A stretch of DNA of 31,326 nt from Roseburia sp. (lineage in GTDB: Bacteria; Bacillota_A; Clostridia; Lachnospirales; Lachnospiraceae), in contig DXQT01000028.1 of assembly GCA_019411365.1 (NCBI GenBank), positions 1-31,326 of the forward strand. Direction: 5' to 3'. Under the pieces are notes generated by a model. That model was not told the DNA's origin. It did no database searches and saw only the letters and a list, made by a program, of their open reading frames with translations. The position numbers and the translations under genes were made by a program. Shown here one piece after another: positions 24,550 to 31,326 of this stretch (its first letter is position 1; every line of letters starts with the position of its first letter).

Positions 24550-25512
24550 ATGCCGGAATTAAGATTTATAATAGCAGACGGACTCCCGGAGCGGGAACTG
24601 GATTATTTAAAACAGAATATCAGACCGGAACCGGATCTGAAACTGGTGGTAACAGGGAAAAATAATGCCAATCGCAGAGCAGAGTTTTCTCTGTTCCCGC
24701 CAGAAGAAAGTGTGCTCATCTCTACAGATGGGCACATTATTTCTAATATGGATCAGCTTGGAATGGCAACGCTGGGATATATCGGACCGGGCGGAGCAGA
24801 GAATGAGAGCACAGTAGAAGTACCGGACGATGTGATTACAGAAATTGGTAGTCAGAACGTGAATTGTAGTGACAGCACAGATGAAGTGACGGAGGGAATC
24901 GAAGAACAGGGAATGCAGGCTGCGGTTATGTTAATCGAAGGTCTTGAGGAAGTGGATGAAACGTTTCTGCTTCGTGCGTATGAACGTAAACATGGTATTC
25001 CGTGGACGATCGTCACGACAGAACGCTGCATCGTGCGGGAGATCACGCTGGATGATTTAGACGGCCTGTTTGCACTGTATGCCGGGGAGGGAATGACGGA
25101 ATATTTAGACCCGCTGTATGAATACGAAAAGGAAAAAGAGTATCAGCGGTCGTATATTAACTATATGTACCGCCTTTATGGGTACGGCATGTGGGTCGTG
25201 ATCGAAAAGGCGACGGGAAAACTGATCGGGCGGGTCGGGATCGAGAATCGTGAGGCGTGTGACGGTGAGCCGGAACTTGGATATATGATCGACGTATCGT
25301 ATCAGAGAAAAGGATATGCAACAGAGGTCTGTCTTGCTGTGATCGGTTACGCATGGAATTTTCTTGAATTCGATAAATTAAACTGTCTGATCCAGAAAGG
25401 AAATAAAGCATCGGAATGTCTGGCAGAAAAACTGGGATTTATGTTCCGGGAGGAAATGGATCTGGACGGAAAATGCATGAAACGCTATACCATAAGCAAA
25501 AGCGGGGCATGA
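24550..25512 (+). CDS. GNAT acetyltransferase fused to an uncharacterised N-terminal domain
   Basis: A 320-residue two-part protein. The C-terminal part (about 155-315) is a RimJ/RimL-like GNAT domain: CIVREITLDDLDGLFALY, ELGYMIDVSYQRKGYATEVC with the acetyl-CoA QRKGYA loop, and ASECLAEKLGFMFREE. The N-terminal 150 residues contain LISTDGHIISNMDQLGMATLGYI and an acidic variable insert, and resemble a degenerate HAD-like or Rossmann-like domain seen fused to GNATs in Lachnospiraceae; I cannot name it with confidence. The ribosome site is weak, GAGG lying rather far upstream. It is 24 bp from the glycosidase gene and may be translated from its transcript. Confidence 0.7.
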   Translation: MPELRFIIADGLPERELDYLKQNIRPEPDLKLVVTGKNNANRRAEFSLFPPEESVLISTDGHIISNMDQLGMATLGYIGPGGAENESTVEVPDDVITEIGSQNVNCSDSTDEVTEGIEEQGMQAAVMLIEGLEEVDETFLLRAYERKHGIPWTIVTTERCIVREITLDDLDGLFALYAGEGMTEYLDPLYEYEKEKEYQRSYINYMYRLYGYGMWVVIEKATGKLIGRVGIENREACDGEPELGYMIDVSYQRKGYATEVCLAVIGYAWNFLEFDKLNCLIQKGNKASECLAEKLGFMFREEMDLDGKCMKRYTISKSGA

Positions 25513-25527
25513 TATCATCAATAAACG

Positions 25528-25556
25528 TTGCATTTTCCATAAAAATAAAATATAAT
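25528..25556 (+). promoter_or_regulatory. Promoter of relA/spoT
   Basis: TTGCAT (25528-25533) and a perfect TATAAT (25551-25556) are separated by 17 bp, 29 bp before the first possible start codon of the downstream gene. Confidence 0.8.
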
Positions 25557-25584
25557 ATAAACTACTAAAAAAGGGATAAAGTGG

Positions 25585-27906
25585 GTGAGGCACATGGCGG
25601 ATTTTTCATCAGAATCACTGGATCTGCAAAAAAAAGTAAAAGAAGAGGACGATAACATCAAGCCGATGAAAGAGTTTGAGAGTCCGGAAAAACTATATGA
25701 CGAACTGATCGCCAGCGTGCGAAAGTATCATCCATCGACAGATATATCGCTGATCGAGAAAGCATATCATGTTGCGAGGGATGCACATGAGGGACAGGCA
25801 AGAAAGTCCGGCGAGCCATATATCATCCATCCATTGTGTGTTGCGATTATTTTAGCAGAGTTAGAGCTGGATAAGGAGACGATCGTTGCAGGACTTTTAC
25901 ATGATGTTGTGGAAGATACTGTTATGACGGATGAACAGATTGCACAGGAGTTTGGAGATGAGGTTGCTCTTCTGGTAGATGGTGTTACCAAATTAGGACA
26001 GCTCTCTTATGATGCGGATAAAGTGGAGGTTCAGGCAGAGAATCTTCGTAAGATGTTCCTTGCAATGGCAAAGGATATCCGTGTTATCCTGATCAAGCTT
26101 GCGGATCGTCTTCACAATATGCGTACGCTCAAATACATGACACCTGAGAAGCAGAAGGAAAAAGCGCGTGAAACGATGGATATTTACGCACCAATCGCAC
26201 AGCGTCTTGGTATTTCCAAGATCAAGATCGAGCTGGACGATCTCTCACTCAAATATTTAGAGCCGGATGCCTATTATGATCTGGTACATCAGATCGCACA
26301 GCGCAAGAGTGTCAGGGACGAATATGTACAGAAACTGGTGGAAGAAGTGCGTCAGCACATCAAAGATGCAGGAATTCCTGCACAGGTTGACGGACGTGCA
26401 AAACATTTCTTCAGTATTTACAAAAAAATGGTCAATCAGCACAAGACATTAGACCAGATTTATGATCTGTTTGCCATCCGCATCATCGTGGATTCCGTCA
26501 AGGACTGTTATGCAGCACTCGGTGTGATTCATGAGATGTATAAGCCGATTCCGGGACGGTTTAAAGACTACATTGCGATGCCTAAGCCGAACATGTACCA
26601 GTCACTCCATACGACTCTGATCGGACCGACCGGTCAGCCGTTTGAGATACAGATCCGTACCTTTGAGATGCATCGTACGGCTGAATATGGTATCGCTGCC
26701 CATTGGAAGTACAAAGAGGCAAGTAACAATGGCGGTGTGTCACAGCCAATGACCGTTACCGAAGAGGAAAAGCTGAGCTGGCTCCGTCAGATCTTAGAGT
26801 GGCAGCGCGACATGTCAGATAATAAAGAGTTCATGAGCCTGCTAAAGAGCGATCTTGACCTGTTTTCCGATACGGTATTCTGTTTTACACCGACCGGAGA
26901 TGTCAAGAATCTTCCGACCGGTTCCACGCCGATCGACTTTGCTTACAGTATTCATTCCGCGGTCGGCAATAAGATGATCGGTGCAAAAGTCAACGGAAAA
27001 CTGGTTCCAATCGACTACATCATCCAGAACGGTGACCGTGTGGAAGTAATCACTTCCCAGAATTCAAAGGGACCGAGCCGTGACTGGTTAAATATTGTAA
27101 AAAGCACCCAGGCGAAAAATAAGATCAATCAGTGGTTCCGCAGTGAGTTAAAAGAAGAAAATATTACACACGGCAAGGAACTTTTGATCGCATCGGCAAA
27201 ATCCAAGGGAATCAATTTCCCGGATATCAATAAGCCGGAATATCAGGAGAAAATTTTAAGAAAATATGGTTTCCATGATTGGAATTCCTGCCTTGCAACG
27301 ATCGGACATGGTGGTTTAAAAGAAGGTCAGATCGTAAACCGCATGTATGAGGAATACAAAAAAGACCATCTTGCGTGTATCACGGATGATGAAGTGCTTG
27401 AGACCATTGCCGAGAATAAAGATAAGGTCGTACAGAAACATTCCAAGAGCGGTATCATTGTAAAAGGACTTTATGATGTGGCAGTGCATTTTTCAAAGTG
27501 CTGCAGTCCGGTACCGGGAGACGAGATCGTTGGATTTGTAACCAGAGGCCGAGGTGTTTCCATCCATAGAACAGACTGTATCAACATTATCAATCTGTCT
27601 GATATGGAGCGTGAGCGTCTGATCGATGCCGAGTGGCAGCATGATGAAGAGTCCGGCAGCAGTGGCCTGTACCGTGCAGAGATCAAGATCTACGGCAATA
27701 ACCGAACCGGTCTTCTCGTGGATATCACAAAGGTATTTACAGAGCGTGAGATCGATATTGATTCGATTCACTCCAAAACAAGCAAGCAGGGAATTGCAAC
27801 AATCGATGTATCTTTCAGCACGAAGGGCAGGGAAGAACTTACAAGCGTTGTGGAGAGACTGCGGCAGATCGAGAGTATCATTGATATAGAGAGAACGACG
27901 GGCTAA
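25585..27906 (+). CDS. relA: Bifunctional (p)ppGpp synthetase/hydrolase (Rel)
   Basis: A 773-residue stringent-response enzyme that makes and degrades (p)ppGpp. In order: HD hydrolase domain with HPLCVAIILAELELDKETI and HDVVED (about 106-111), synthetase domain with GRFKDYIAMPKPNMYQSLHT and EIQIRT, TGS domain with FCFTPTGDVKNLPTGSTPIDFAY, the conserved-cysteine region KCCSPVPGDEIVGF, and a C-terminal ACT domain. The HD motif is intact, so hydrolase activity is expected. The start is either GTG 25585 (AGGG 9 nt upstream) or ATG 25594 (ribosome site too close); I keep the former. In Clostridia it is commonly followed by an MBL gene and hemZ, as here. Confidence 0.96.
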   Translation: MRHMADFSSESLDLQKKVKEEDDNIKPMKEFESPEKLYDELIASVRKYHPSTDISLIEKAYHVARDAHEGQARKSGEPYIIHPLCVAIILAELELDKETIVAGLLHDVVEDTVMTDEQIAQEFGDEVALLVDGVTKLGQLSYDADKVEVQAENLRKMFLAMAKDIRVILIKLADRLHNMRTLKYMTPEKQKEKARETMDIYAPIAQRLGISKIKIELDDLSLKYLEPDAYYDLVHQIAQRKSVRDEYVQKLVEEVRQHIKDAGIPAQVDGRAKHFFSIYKKMVNQHKTLDQIYDLFAIRIIVDSVKDCYAALGVIHEMYKPIPGRFKDYIAMPKPNMYQSLHTTLIGPTGQPFEIQIRTFEMHRTAEYGIAAHWKYKEASNNGGVSQPMTVTEEEKLSWLRQILEWQRDMSDNKEFMSLLKSDLDLFSDTVFCFTPTGDVKNLPTGSTPIDFAYSIHSAVGNKMIGAKVNGKLVPIDYIIQNGDRVEVITSQNSKGPSRDWLNIVKSTQAKNKINQWFRSELKEENITHGKELLIASAKSKGINFPDINKPEYQEKILRKYGFHDWNSCLATIGHGGLKEGQIVNRMYEEYKKDHLACITDDEVLETIAENKDKVVQKHSKSGIIVKGLYDVAVHFSKCCSPVPGDEIVGFVTRGRGVSIHRTDCINIINLSDMERERLIDAEWQHDEESGSSGLYRAEIKIYGNNRTGLLVDITKVFTEREIDIDSIHSKTSKQGIATIDVSFSTKGREELTSVVERLRQIESIIDIERTTG

Positions 27907-27909
27907 AAG

Positions 27910-27969
27910 AACTGGTTGTCAGAAGGTTGTGGGAAACATGAACCGCATCCAGATGGGCAGCCAGTTTTT
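27910..27969 (+). terminator. Probable terminator or attenuator after relA
   Basis: AACTGGTTG (27910-27918) pairs with CAGCCAGTT (27958-27966), with one G-U pair, followed by a T run to 27969. The long inner part has a further GGTT/AACC pairing. It could reduce read-through from relA into the MBL gene. Confidence 0.5.
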
Positions 27970-28010
27970 CTGTAAAGAAAAAGATTTTGTCAGACAGGAA
28001 AGGGGAAACT

Positions 28011-28640
28011 ATGGCACCATTGAAAGTAGAACAATATGTAGTTGGTCCGGTACAGACAAACTGTTATTTTGCGATCAACGATGACACAAAAGAAGTACTG
28101 GTTATCGATCCGGGGGCAAGTGCAGATCAACTTGCCAAGAAGATTTGTCAGGAAAAGCTGACACCGATCGCAATTTTGCTGACACATGGACATTTTGACC
28201 ATGCGGGTGGAGCGGAGGAACTTGCAAAACATTTTGATATCAAAATATATGCCGAGGAGCATGAAAAAGAGACCTTAGATACGCCGTCTCTCAATTTAAG
28301 CGGCTGGGAAGGTGTACAAAAGACCTATCATGCGGATGTATTTTTGAAGAATGAGCAGGAGATCGACCTTGCCGGTTTTCATATCCGTGTATTCCATACA
28401 CCGGGACATACGGTGGGTGGCTGCTGCTATTATTTCCCGTATCAGAATGTAGTTTTTTCCGGGGACACCCTCTTTTGCACATCGGTGGGACGCACCGATT
28501 TTCCAAAGGGCAGTGCAGCACAGATCATCCGCTCCATTAAGGAGAAACTTCTGCCGCTTCCGGATGAAACGACCGTGTACACCGGACACAATGATATTAC
28601 AACGATTGGGACAGAGCGGATGTATAATCCGTATCTGTAA
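28011..28640 (+). CDS. MBL-fold metallohydrolase, glyoxalase II-like
   Basis: A 209-residue metallo-beta-lactamase-fold hydrolase. The metal-binding THGHFDHAGG, the second histidine in HTPGHTVGG, and the bridging aspartate in FSGDTLFCTSVGRTDFP are intact, with a final histidine in YTGHND. This small glyoxalase II-like group is widespread in Firmicutes but its physiological substrate is unsettled. ATG 28011 follows AGGGGAAA; the TTG at 27987 is rejected because no ribosome site precedes it. The gene ends 15 bp before the hemZ start. The usual neighbour D-Tyr-tRNA deacylase gene, often found between relA and this gene in Clostridia, is absent. Confidence 0.88.
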   Translation: MAPLKVEQYVVGPVQTNCYFAINDDTKEVLVIDPGASADQLAKKICQEKLTPIAILLTHGHFDHAGGAEELAKHFDIKIYAEEHEKETLDTPSLNLSGWEGVQKTYHADVFLKNEQEIDLAGFHIRVFHTPGHTVGGCCYYFPYQNVVFSGDTLFCTSVGRTDFPKGSAAQIIRSIKEKLLPLPDETTVYTGHNDITTIGTERMYNPYL

Positions 28641-28655
28641 GTGAGAGGTTTTGGG

Positions 28656-30176
28656 ATGATAGAAGTTTTATTAAATAAACCGGAATTTGAATATGATATT
28701 CATTCTCTGATCAAGGCATTTTTCCCGGAACAGTATGTGGGTGTATCGGCAGAAAAAAAAGAATATGATGAAAAAATCGATATCCGCATGCAGGTAAACT
28801 ACGGGGAAGATACGATTCAGATCACATGGCAGGAGATCGTGCATGCAAATGAGGATGCGCAGGCAAATGAAAAACCGGGTCAGGAAGAAGTAAAAGAGAT
28901 ACCGGGTGAGACAATTCAGGTAGATTTTTCGGATCGCGTGCGGACGAAAAATCAGCTGAAGCAGATGCTGTACCGTATGCTCTGTGATTATACGAAACGA
29001 ACACTTCCATGGGGAAACCTGACCGGAATCCGTCCAACGAAGATTCCTATGAAATTGCTGGAGGAAGGAAAAAGCCGGGAGGAGATCTACCGGTATATGA
29101 AGGATACCTATTTTGCTTCCGATGAGAAGATTGAACTTGCAACCGATATTGCAGAACGAGAAAATGCGATCTTAAAGAAAATTGATTATGACAACGGATA
29201 CAGTCTTTATATCGGAATCCCGTTCTGTCCGACGACCTGCCTGTACTGCTCGTTTACATCATATCCGCTTGTAAGCTGGAAGAACCGTGTGGATGCTTAT
29301 TTAGATGCACTGGAAAAAGAGATTGATTATACGGCGGCAAAGTTTTATCACAAGCATTTAAATTCCATTTATATCGGTGGCGGAACGCCGACAACATTAG
29401 AGCCTTATCAGTTAGACCGTCTGATCCGTAAAATTAAATGTAGTTTTGATTTGTCAGACTGCCTTGAGTTTACCGTGGAAGCCGGCAGACCGGACAGCAT
29501 CACAAGAGAAAAATTAGAGGTGCTGCGCAAATGGGGAATCACACGAATTTCCATCAATCCGCAGACCATGCAGCAGAGAACGCTCGACCTGATCGGAAGG
29601 CGCCATTCGGTAGAACAGACTGTGGAAAGTTTTAAGATCGCAAGAGAACTTGGATTTGATGATATTAATATGGATCTCATTATGGGACTGCCGGAAGAAT
29701 CTTTAGAGGACGTACGCGATACATTAGAGCAGATCATGCAGTTAAAACCGGACAATCTGACTGTTCACTCTCTGGCACTAAAACGCGCGGCGCGCTTAAA
29801 TATGTTCAAGGAAGACTATAAAGATTATAAGATGGTCAACACGCAGGAACATATGGACCTGACCGCTTCCTATGCGAAGAAGATGGACCTGTTCCCTTAT
29901 TATCTGTACCGCCAGAAGGGAATGGCGGGAAACCTTGAGAATGTCGGTTATGCGAAAGAAGGAAAAGCGGGAGTTTATAATATTCTGATCATGGAAGAGA
30001 AACAGACCATCGTAGCTTGCGGAGCCGGAGCTTCCACAAAACGTGTCTGGACAGAACCAAATCCGGATGGCACACATCGGATCGAACGATGCGAGAATGT
30101 CAAGGATGTCGGGCAGTATATCGAGAGAATTGATGAGATGATTGAGCGGAAGCAGAAACTTTTTGCAGAAGAATAA
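28656..30176 (+). CDS. hemZ: Radical SAM coproporphyrinogen dehydrogenase-like protein HemZ
   Basis: A 506-residue radical SAM protein. An N-terminal domain of about 170 residues characteristic of HemZ precedes the radical SAM core, with the cluster motif C191-x3-C195-x2-C198 (CPTTCLYCSF). The core continues with YIGGGTPTTLEPYQL, EFTVEAGRPDS, RISINPQTMQQRTLDLIGR and DINMDLIMGLPEES, and ends with the HemN-like YRQKGMAGNLENVGYA. HemZ is annotated as oxygen-independent coproporphyrinogen III oxidase, although many HemN-like proteins have other roles. ATG 28656 follows GAGAGG, 8 nt upstream. In related genomes hisS and aspS often follow; here mobile-element debris does. Confidence 0.9.
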   Translation: MIEVLLNKPEFEYDIHSLIKAFFPEQYVGVSAEKKEYDEKIDIRMQVNYGEDTIQITWQEIVHANEDAQANEKPGQEEVKEIPGETIQVDFSDRVRTKNQLKQMLYRMLCDYTKRTLPWGNLTGIRPTKIPMKLLEEGKSREEIYRYMKDTYFASDEKIELATDIAERENAILKKIDYDNGYSLYIGIPFCPTTCLYCSFTSYPLVSWKNRVDAYLDALEKEIDYTAAKFYHKHLNSIYIGGGTPTTLEPYQLDRLIRKIKCSFDLSDCLEFTVEAGRPDSITREKLEVLRKWGITRISINPQTMQQRTLDLIGRRHSVEQTVESFKIARELGFDDINMDLIMGLPEESLEDVRDTLEQIMQLKPDNLTVHSLALKRAARLNMFKEDYKDYKMVNTQEHMDLTASYAKKMDLFPYYLYRQKGMAGNLENVGYAKEGKAGVYNILIMEEKQTIVACGAGASTKRVWTEPNPDGTHRIERCENVKDVGQYIERIDEMIERKQKLFAEE

Positions 30177-30197
30177 AAGGGTTTTTCTTCCTGAAAT

Positions 30198-30238
30198 AGT
30201 ACATCAAATGAGGGTTAGTACATCAAAAGTACATCAAA
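30198..30238 (+). repeat. Three 11-bp direct repeats AGTACATCAAA
   Basis: Copies begin at 30198, 30217 and 30228; the last two abut, sharing one A. They lie 22 bp after the hemZ stop, at the edge of the mobile-element debris. Short direct repeats like these resemble arm-type sites bound by tyrosine integrases, or a slipped target site. No function is shown. Confidence 0.5.
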
Positions 30239-30301
30239 AAATTACCCAATAATACGGAATAACCTGTGAGATGTATTGAAACAACCTAATAACTGTGCCT
30301 G

Positions 30302-30340
30302 AAAGGACGAATTCATTTTAGAAGATGAGTTCGTCCTTTT
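30302..30340 (+). terminator. Rho-independent terminator
   Basis: AAAGGACGAATTCAT (30302-30316) pairs with ATGAGTTCGTCCTTT (30325-30339), with one G-U pair, followed by T. It is the first strong terminator after hemZ. Confidence 0.85.
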
Positions 30341-30359
30341 CTGTTATAGTCAATTATTT

Positions 30360-30451
30360 AACACTATATGGTGCGGCAGCAACAGATAGTGTTATGAGCA
30401 AGTAGCAAAGCGGATTGCGAATATCCGTTTGACATCAAGGAGGAAAAGAAC
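30360..30451 (+). other. ICE-type leader before the truncated DUF6075 gene
   Basis: AACACTAT (30360-30367) and ATAGTGTT (30385-30392) form a hairpin, then a region leads to AAGGAGG (30438-30444) before the ATG at 30452. This layout resembles intergenic leaders in Tn916/Tn1549-like conjugative elements of Firmicutes, from recall rather than alignment. Confidence 0.35.
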
Positions 30452-30604
30452 ATGAACAACACAGCGTTAGGAGCAAAAAACACAAAGAAACAGGAAATTG
30501 TATTTATCAGTGAAGCACATGAAAAATTCTACTATGAAAAATTAAAAGAGGTGCGGTATCAGGATGTGGGAGTATCCCAAAGTTTGTGTAAACCTCCAAA
30601 CTGA
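30452..30604 (+). pseudogene. Truncated DUF6075-like ICE gene, broken by an IS256-type element
   Basis: The first 39 codons (ending EKFYYEKLKEVRYQDV) look like the start of a DUF6075 protein, an accessory gene of integrative conjugative elements, with a good ribosome site. The remaining residues GVSQSLCKPPN come from the left end of the inserted element, and translation stops at 30602. The full protein is normally well over 100 residues, so no function is expected. It marks former conjugative-element DNA at this locus. Confidence 0.65.
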
Positions 30605-30634
30605 TGTAAGATAAAATTACTCAGTTTGGAGGTT
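30591..30634 (+). promoter_or_regulatory. Hairpin sequestering the transposase ribosome site
   Basis: AACCTCCAAACTGA (30591-30604) is perfectly complementary to TCAGTTTGGAGGTT (30621-30634), a 14-bp stem extended inside by GTAA/TTAC. The 3' arm contains the GGAGG used by the ATG at 30641. Transcripts entering from outside the element would fold and hide the ribosome site, a known way for insertion sequences to limit transposase synthesis by read-through. Confidence 0.75.
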
Positions 30635-30640
30635 ATTTTT

Positions 30641-30994
30641 ATGGCAAGAAGAAAAGACAGCCCACAAAAAGCAGCAATGAGAGAAATGATGCGTGACTAT
30701 CTGAAAAATAATGATATCAGCATCAAAGATGGTACCGATGTAAACAGCATCATGCGTGACATGATGTCTGTCCTTTTGGAAGGTGCTTTGGATGAAGAAC
30801 TGGATGAGGAATTAGGATATTCCAAGTATGATTATCGTAACAAAGAAACAGACAAATTGAGACATGGAGAAGCGGTAAGAATGATTATAAATGGTGAATG
30901 TGGAGCGTTTTCTATGAAACTGCTTCAATGCTTTCTGGCTGCTGCTATGCGAAAAGAGTGGGTGCAGAAAGTAGAAACGGATACGGAAGCGTAA
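30641..30994 (+). pseudogene. Chimeric ORF: IS256 transposase N-terminus joined to a foreign C-terminus
   Basis: Residues 1-71 (for example REMMRDYLKNNDISIKDGTD, then ELDEELGYSKYDYRNKETD) match the start of mutator-type transposases, which are about 400 residues long. From residue 72 (after 30853) the sequence changes: GEAVRMIINGECGAFSMKLL resembles a conserved segment found next to the output domain of cyclic-di-GMP or HD-GYP type signalling proteins in Lachnospiraceae. The join is in frame, giving 117 codons. The DDE catalytic residues are absent, so it cannot transpose. The C-terminal origin is an inference from the INGECGAF motif only. Confidence 0.6.
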
Positions 30995-31136
30995 TAGGAT
31001 GCAACCTGGGTAATGGGAAAACAGAGAAATAGTATCTTATCATTTTTTTATGAAATTGGATGAGATTCTGCATGTATAATACGATTCTACCATTAAGGGG
31101 TGTACTTTTTGGGACAAAATAGATACTATAATTCTG
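30995..31136 (+). other. Intergenic debris with a candidate promoter
   Basis: No gene is seen. TATAAT (31127-31132) is a perfect -10 just upstream of the XRE fragment, with only a poor -35 near 31104. GAAAGGGGGAAG (31135-31146) is its ribosome site. Confidence 0.4.
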
Positions 31137-31152
31137 AAAGGGGGAAGTATTT

Positions 31153-31290
31153 ATGGACCTTGTGAAAATCGGAAGCTATATTGCAGAAAAAAGAAAAAAA
31201 CTTGGTATGACTCAAAAACAGCTTGCTGAGAAACTGGGTAAGAGTGATAAGTCAGTTTCCAAATGGGAACGTGGAGTTTCCCATAGTTAA
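31153..31290 (+). pseudogene. Truncated XRE-family HTH regulator
   Basis: A 45-codon frame: MDLVKIGSYIAEKRKKLG, then MTQKQLAEKLGKSDKSVSKW and ERGVSHS before the stop. This is the first four helices of a Cro/CI-type HTH domain. Relatives continue WERGVSLPDVS and run on for another 100 or more residues; here the sequence departs after GVS at about 31281. Ribosome site and promoter are intact, so a short peptide could still be made, but a stable DNA-binding fold would lack its last helix. Confidence 0.65.
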
Positions 31291-31326
31291 AGATACCACA
31301 CCAAATATGATGAACCCACGCTTATA

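Larger units (their letters stand above)
30569..31000 (+). mobile_element. Left part of an IS256-family (mutator) insertion sequence
   Basis: TATCCCAAAGTTTGTGTAAA (30573-30592) is the kind of terminal inverted repeat found in IS256 relatives. The transposase begins at 30641 but only its first 71 codons are present. No right end is visible. The element entered the DUF6075-like gene at about 30569, and its own right portion was later lost, at about 30854. Confidence 0.65.

Overview
The window looks like chromosomal DNA of a gut Lachnospiraceae (Roseburia / Agathobacter-like Firmicute). The evidence is the moderate-to-low GC content, AGGAGG ribosome sites with occasional TTG/GTG starts, sigma-A type promoters, families typical of that group (DUF4317, a DUF5722-like secreted glycosidase, a HAAS-domain membrane protein beside PadR, HemZ), and a relA-MBL-hemZ gene order usual in Clostridia. 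The assignment is from protein character only; no database was searched.

Layout. 1-697: non-coding, with an orphan promoter/terminator pair and then a padR promoter carrying a duplicated dyad and two 52-bp leader repeats. 698-3489: PadR regulator, HAAS/FtsW-like membrane protein and M19 dipeptidase. 3636-6029: two divergent PfkB sugar kinases (2-keto-3-deoxygluconate kinase type), with an IclR/KdgR-like dyad at the second promoter. 6252-10020: lone tyrosine recombinase, a frameshifted secreted Ig-like gene, and a complete group II intron inserted in the T-tract of that gene's terminator. 10198-12089: a CarD-like regulator and a DUF4317 gene converging on a shared terminator. 12204-15852 (minus strand): ECF sigma factor, RsiV/DUF3298-like anti-sigma factor, MBOAT acyltransferase and SGNH hydrolase in one tight operon. 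15960-19108: a structured leader before a GNAT gene, then a TPR lipoprotein and hflX. 19222-25512: pyrC, pyrK and pyrD, followed closely by the secreted glycosidase and a fused acetyltransferase. 25585-30176: relA/spoT, an MBL hydrolase and hemZ. 30177-31326: a mobile-element graveyard of truncated genes.

How the parts work together. The most interesting unit is the sigma operon. It resembles the Bacillus subtilis sigV-rsiV-oatA lysozyme-response operon, but the single-chain acetyltransferase OatA is replaced by an MBOAT + SGNH pair of the PatA/PatB or AlgI/AlgJ kind. This suggests an envelope-stress circuit in which a signal-triggered sigma factor switches on two-protein O-acetylation of a cell-wall polymer. 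The second notable signal is the padR leader: six of the eight differences between its two repeats form three compensatory base-pair changes, which points to a selected RNA structure.
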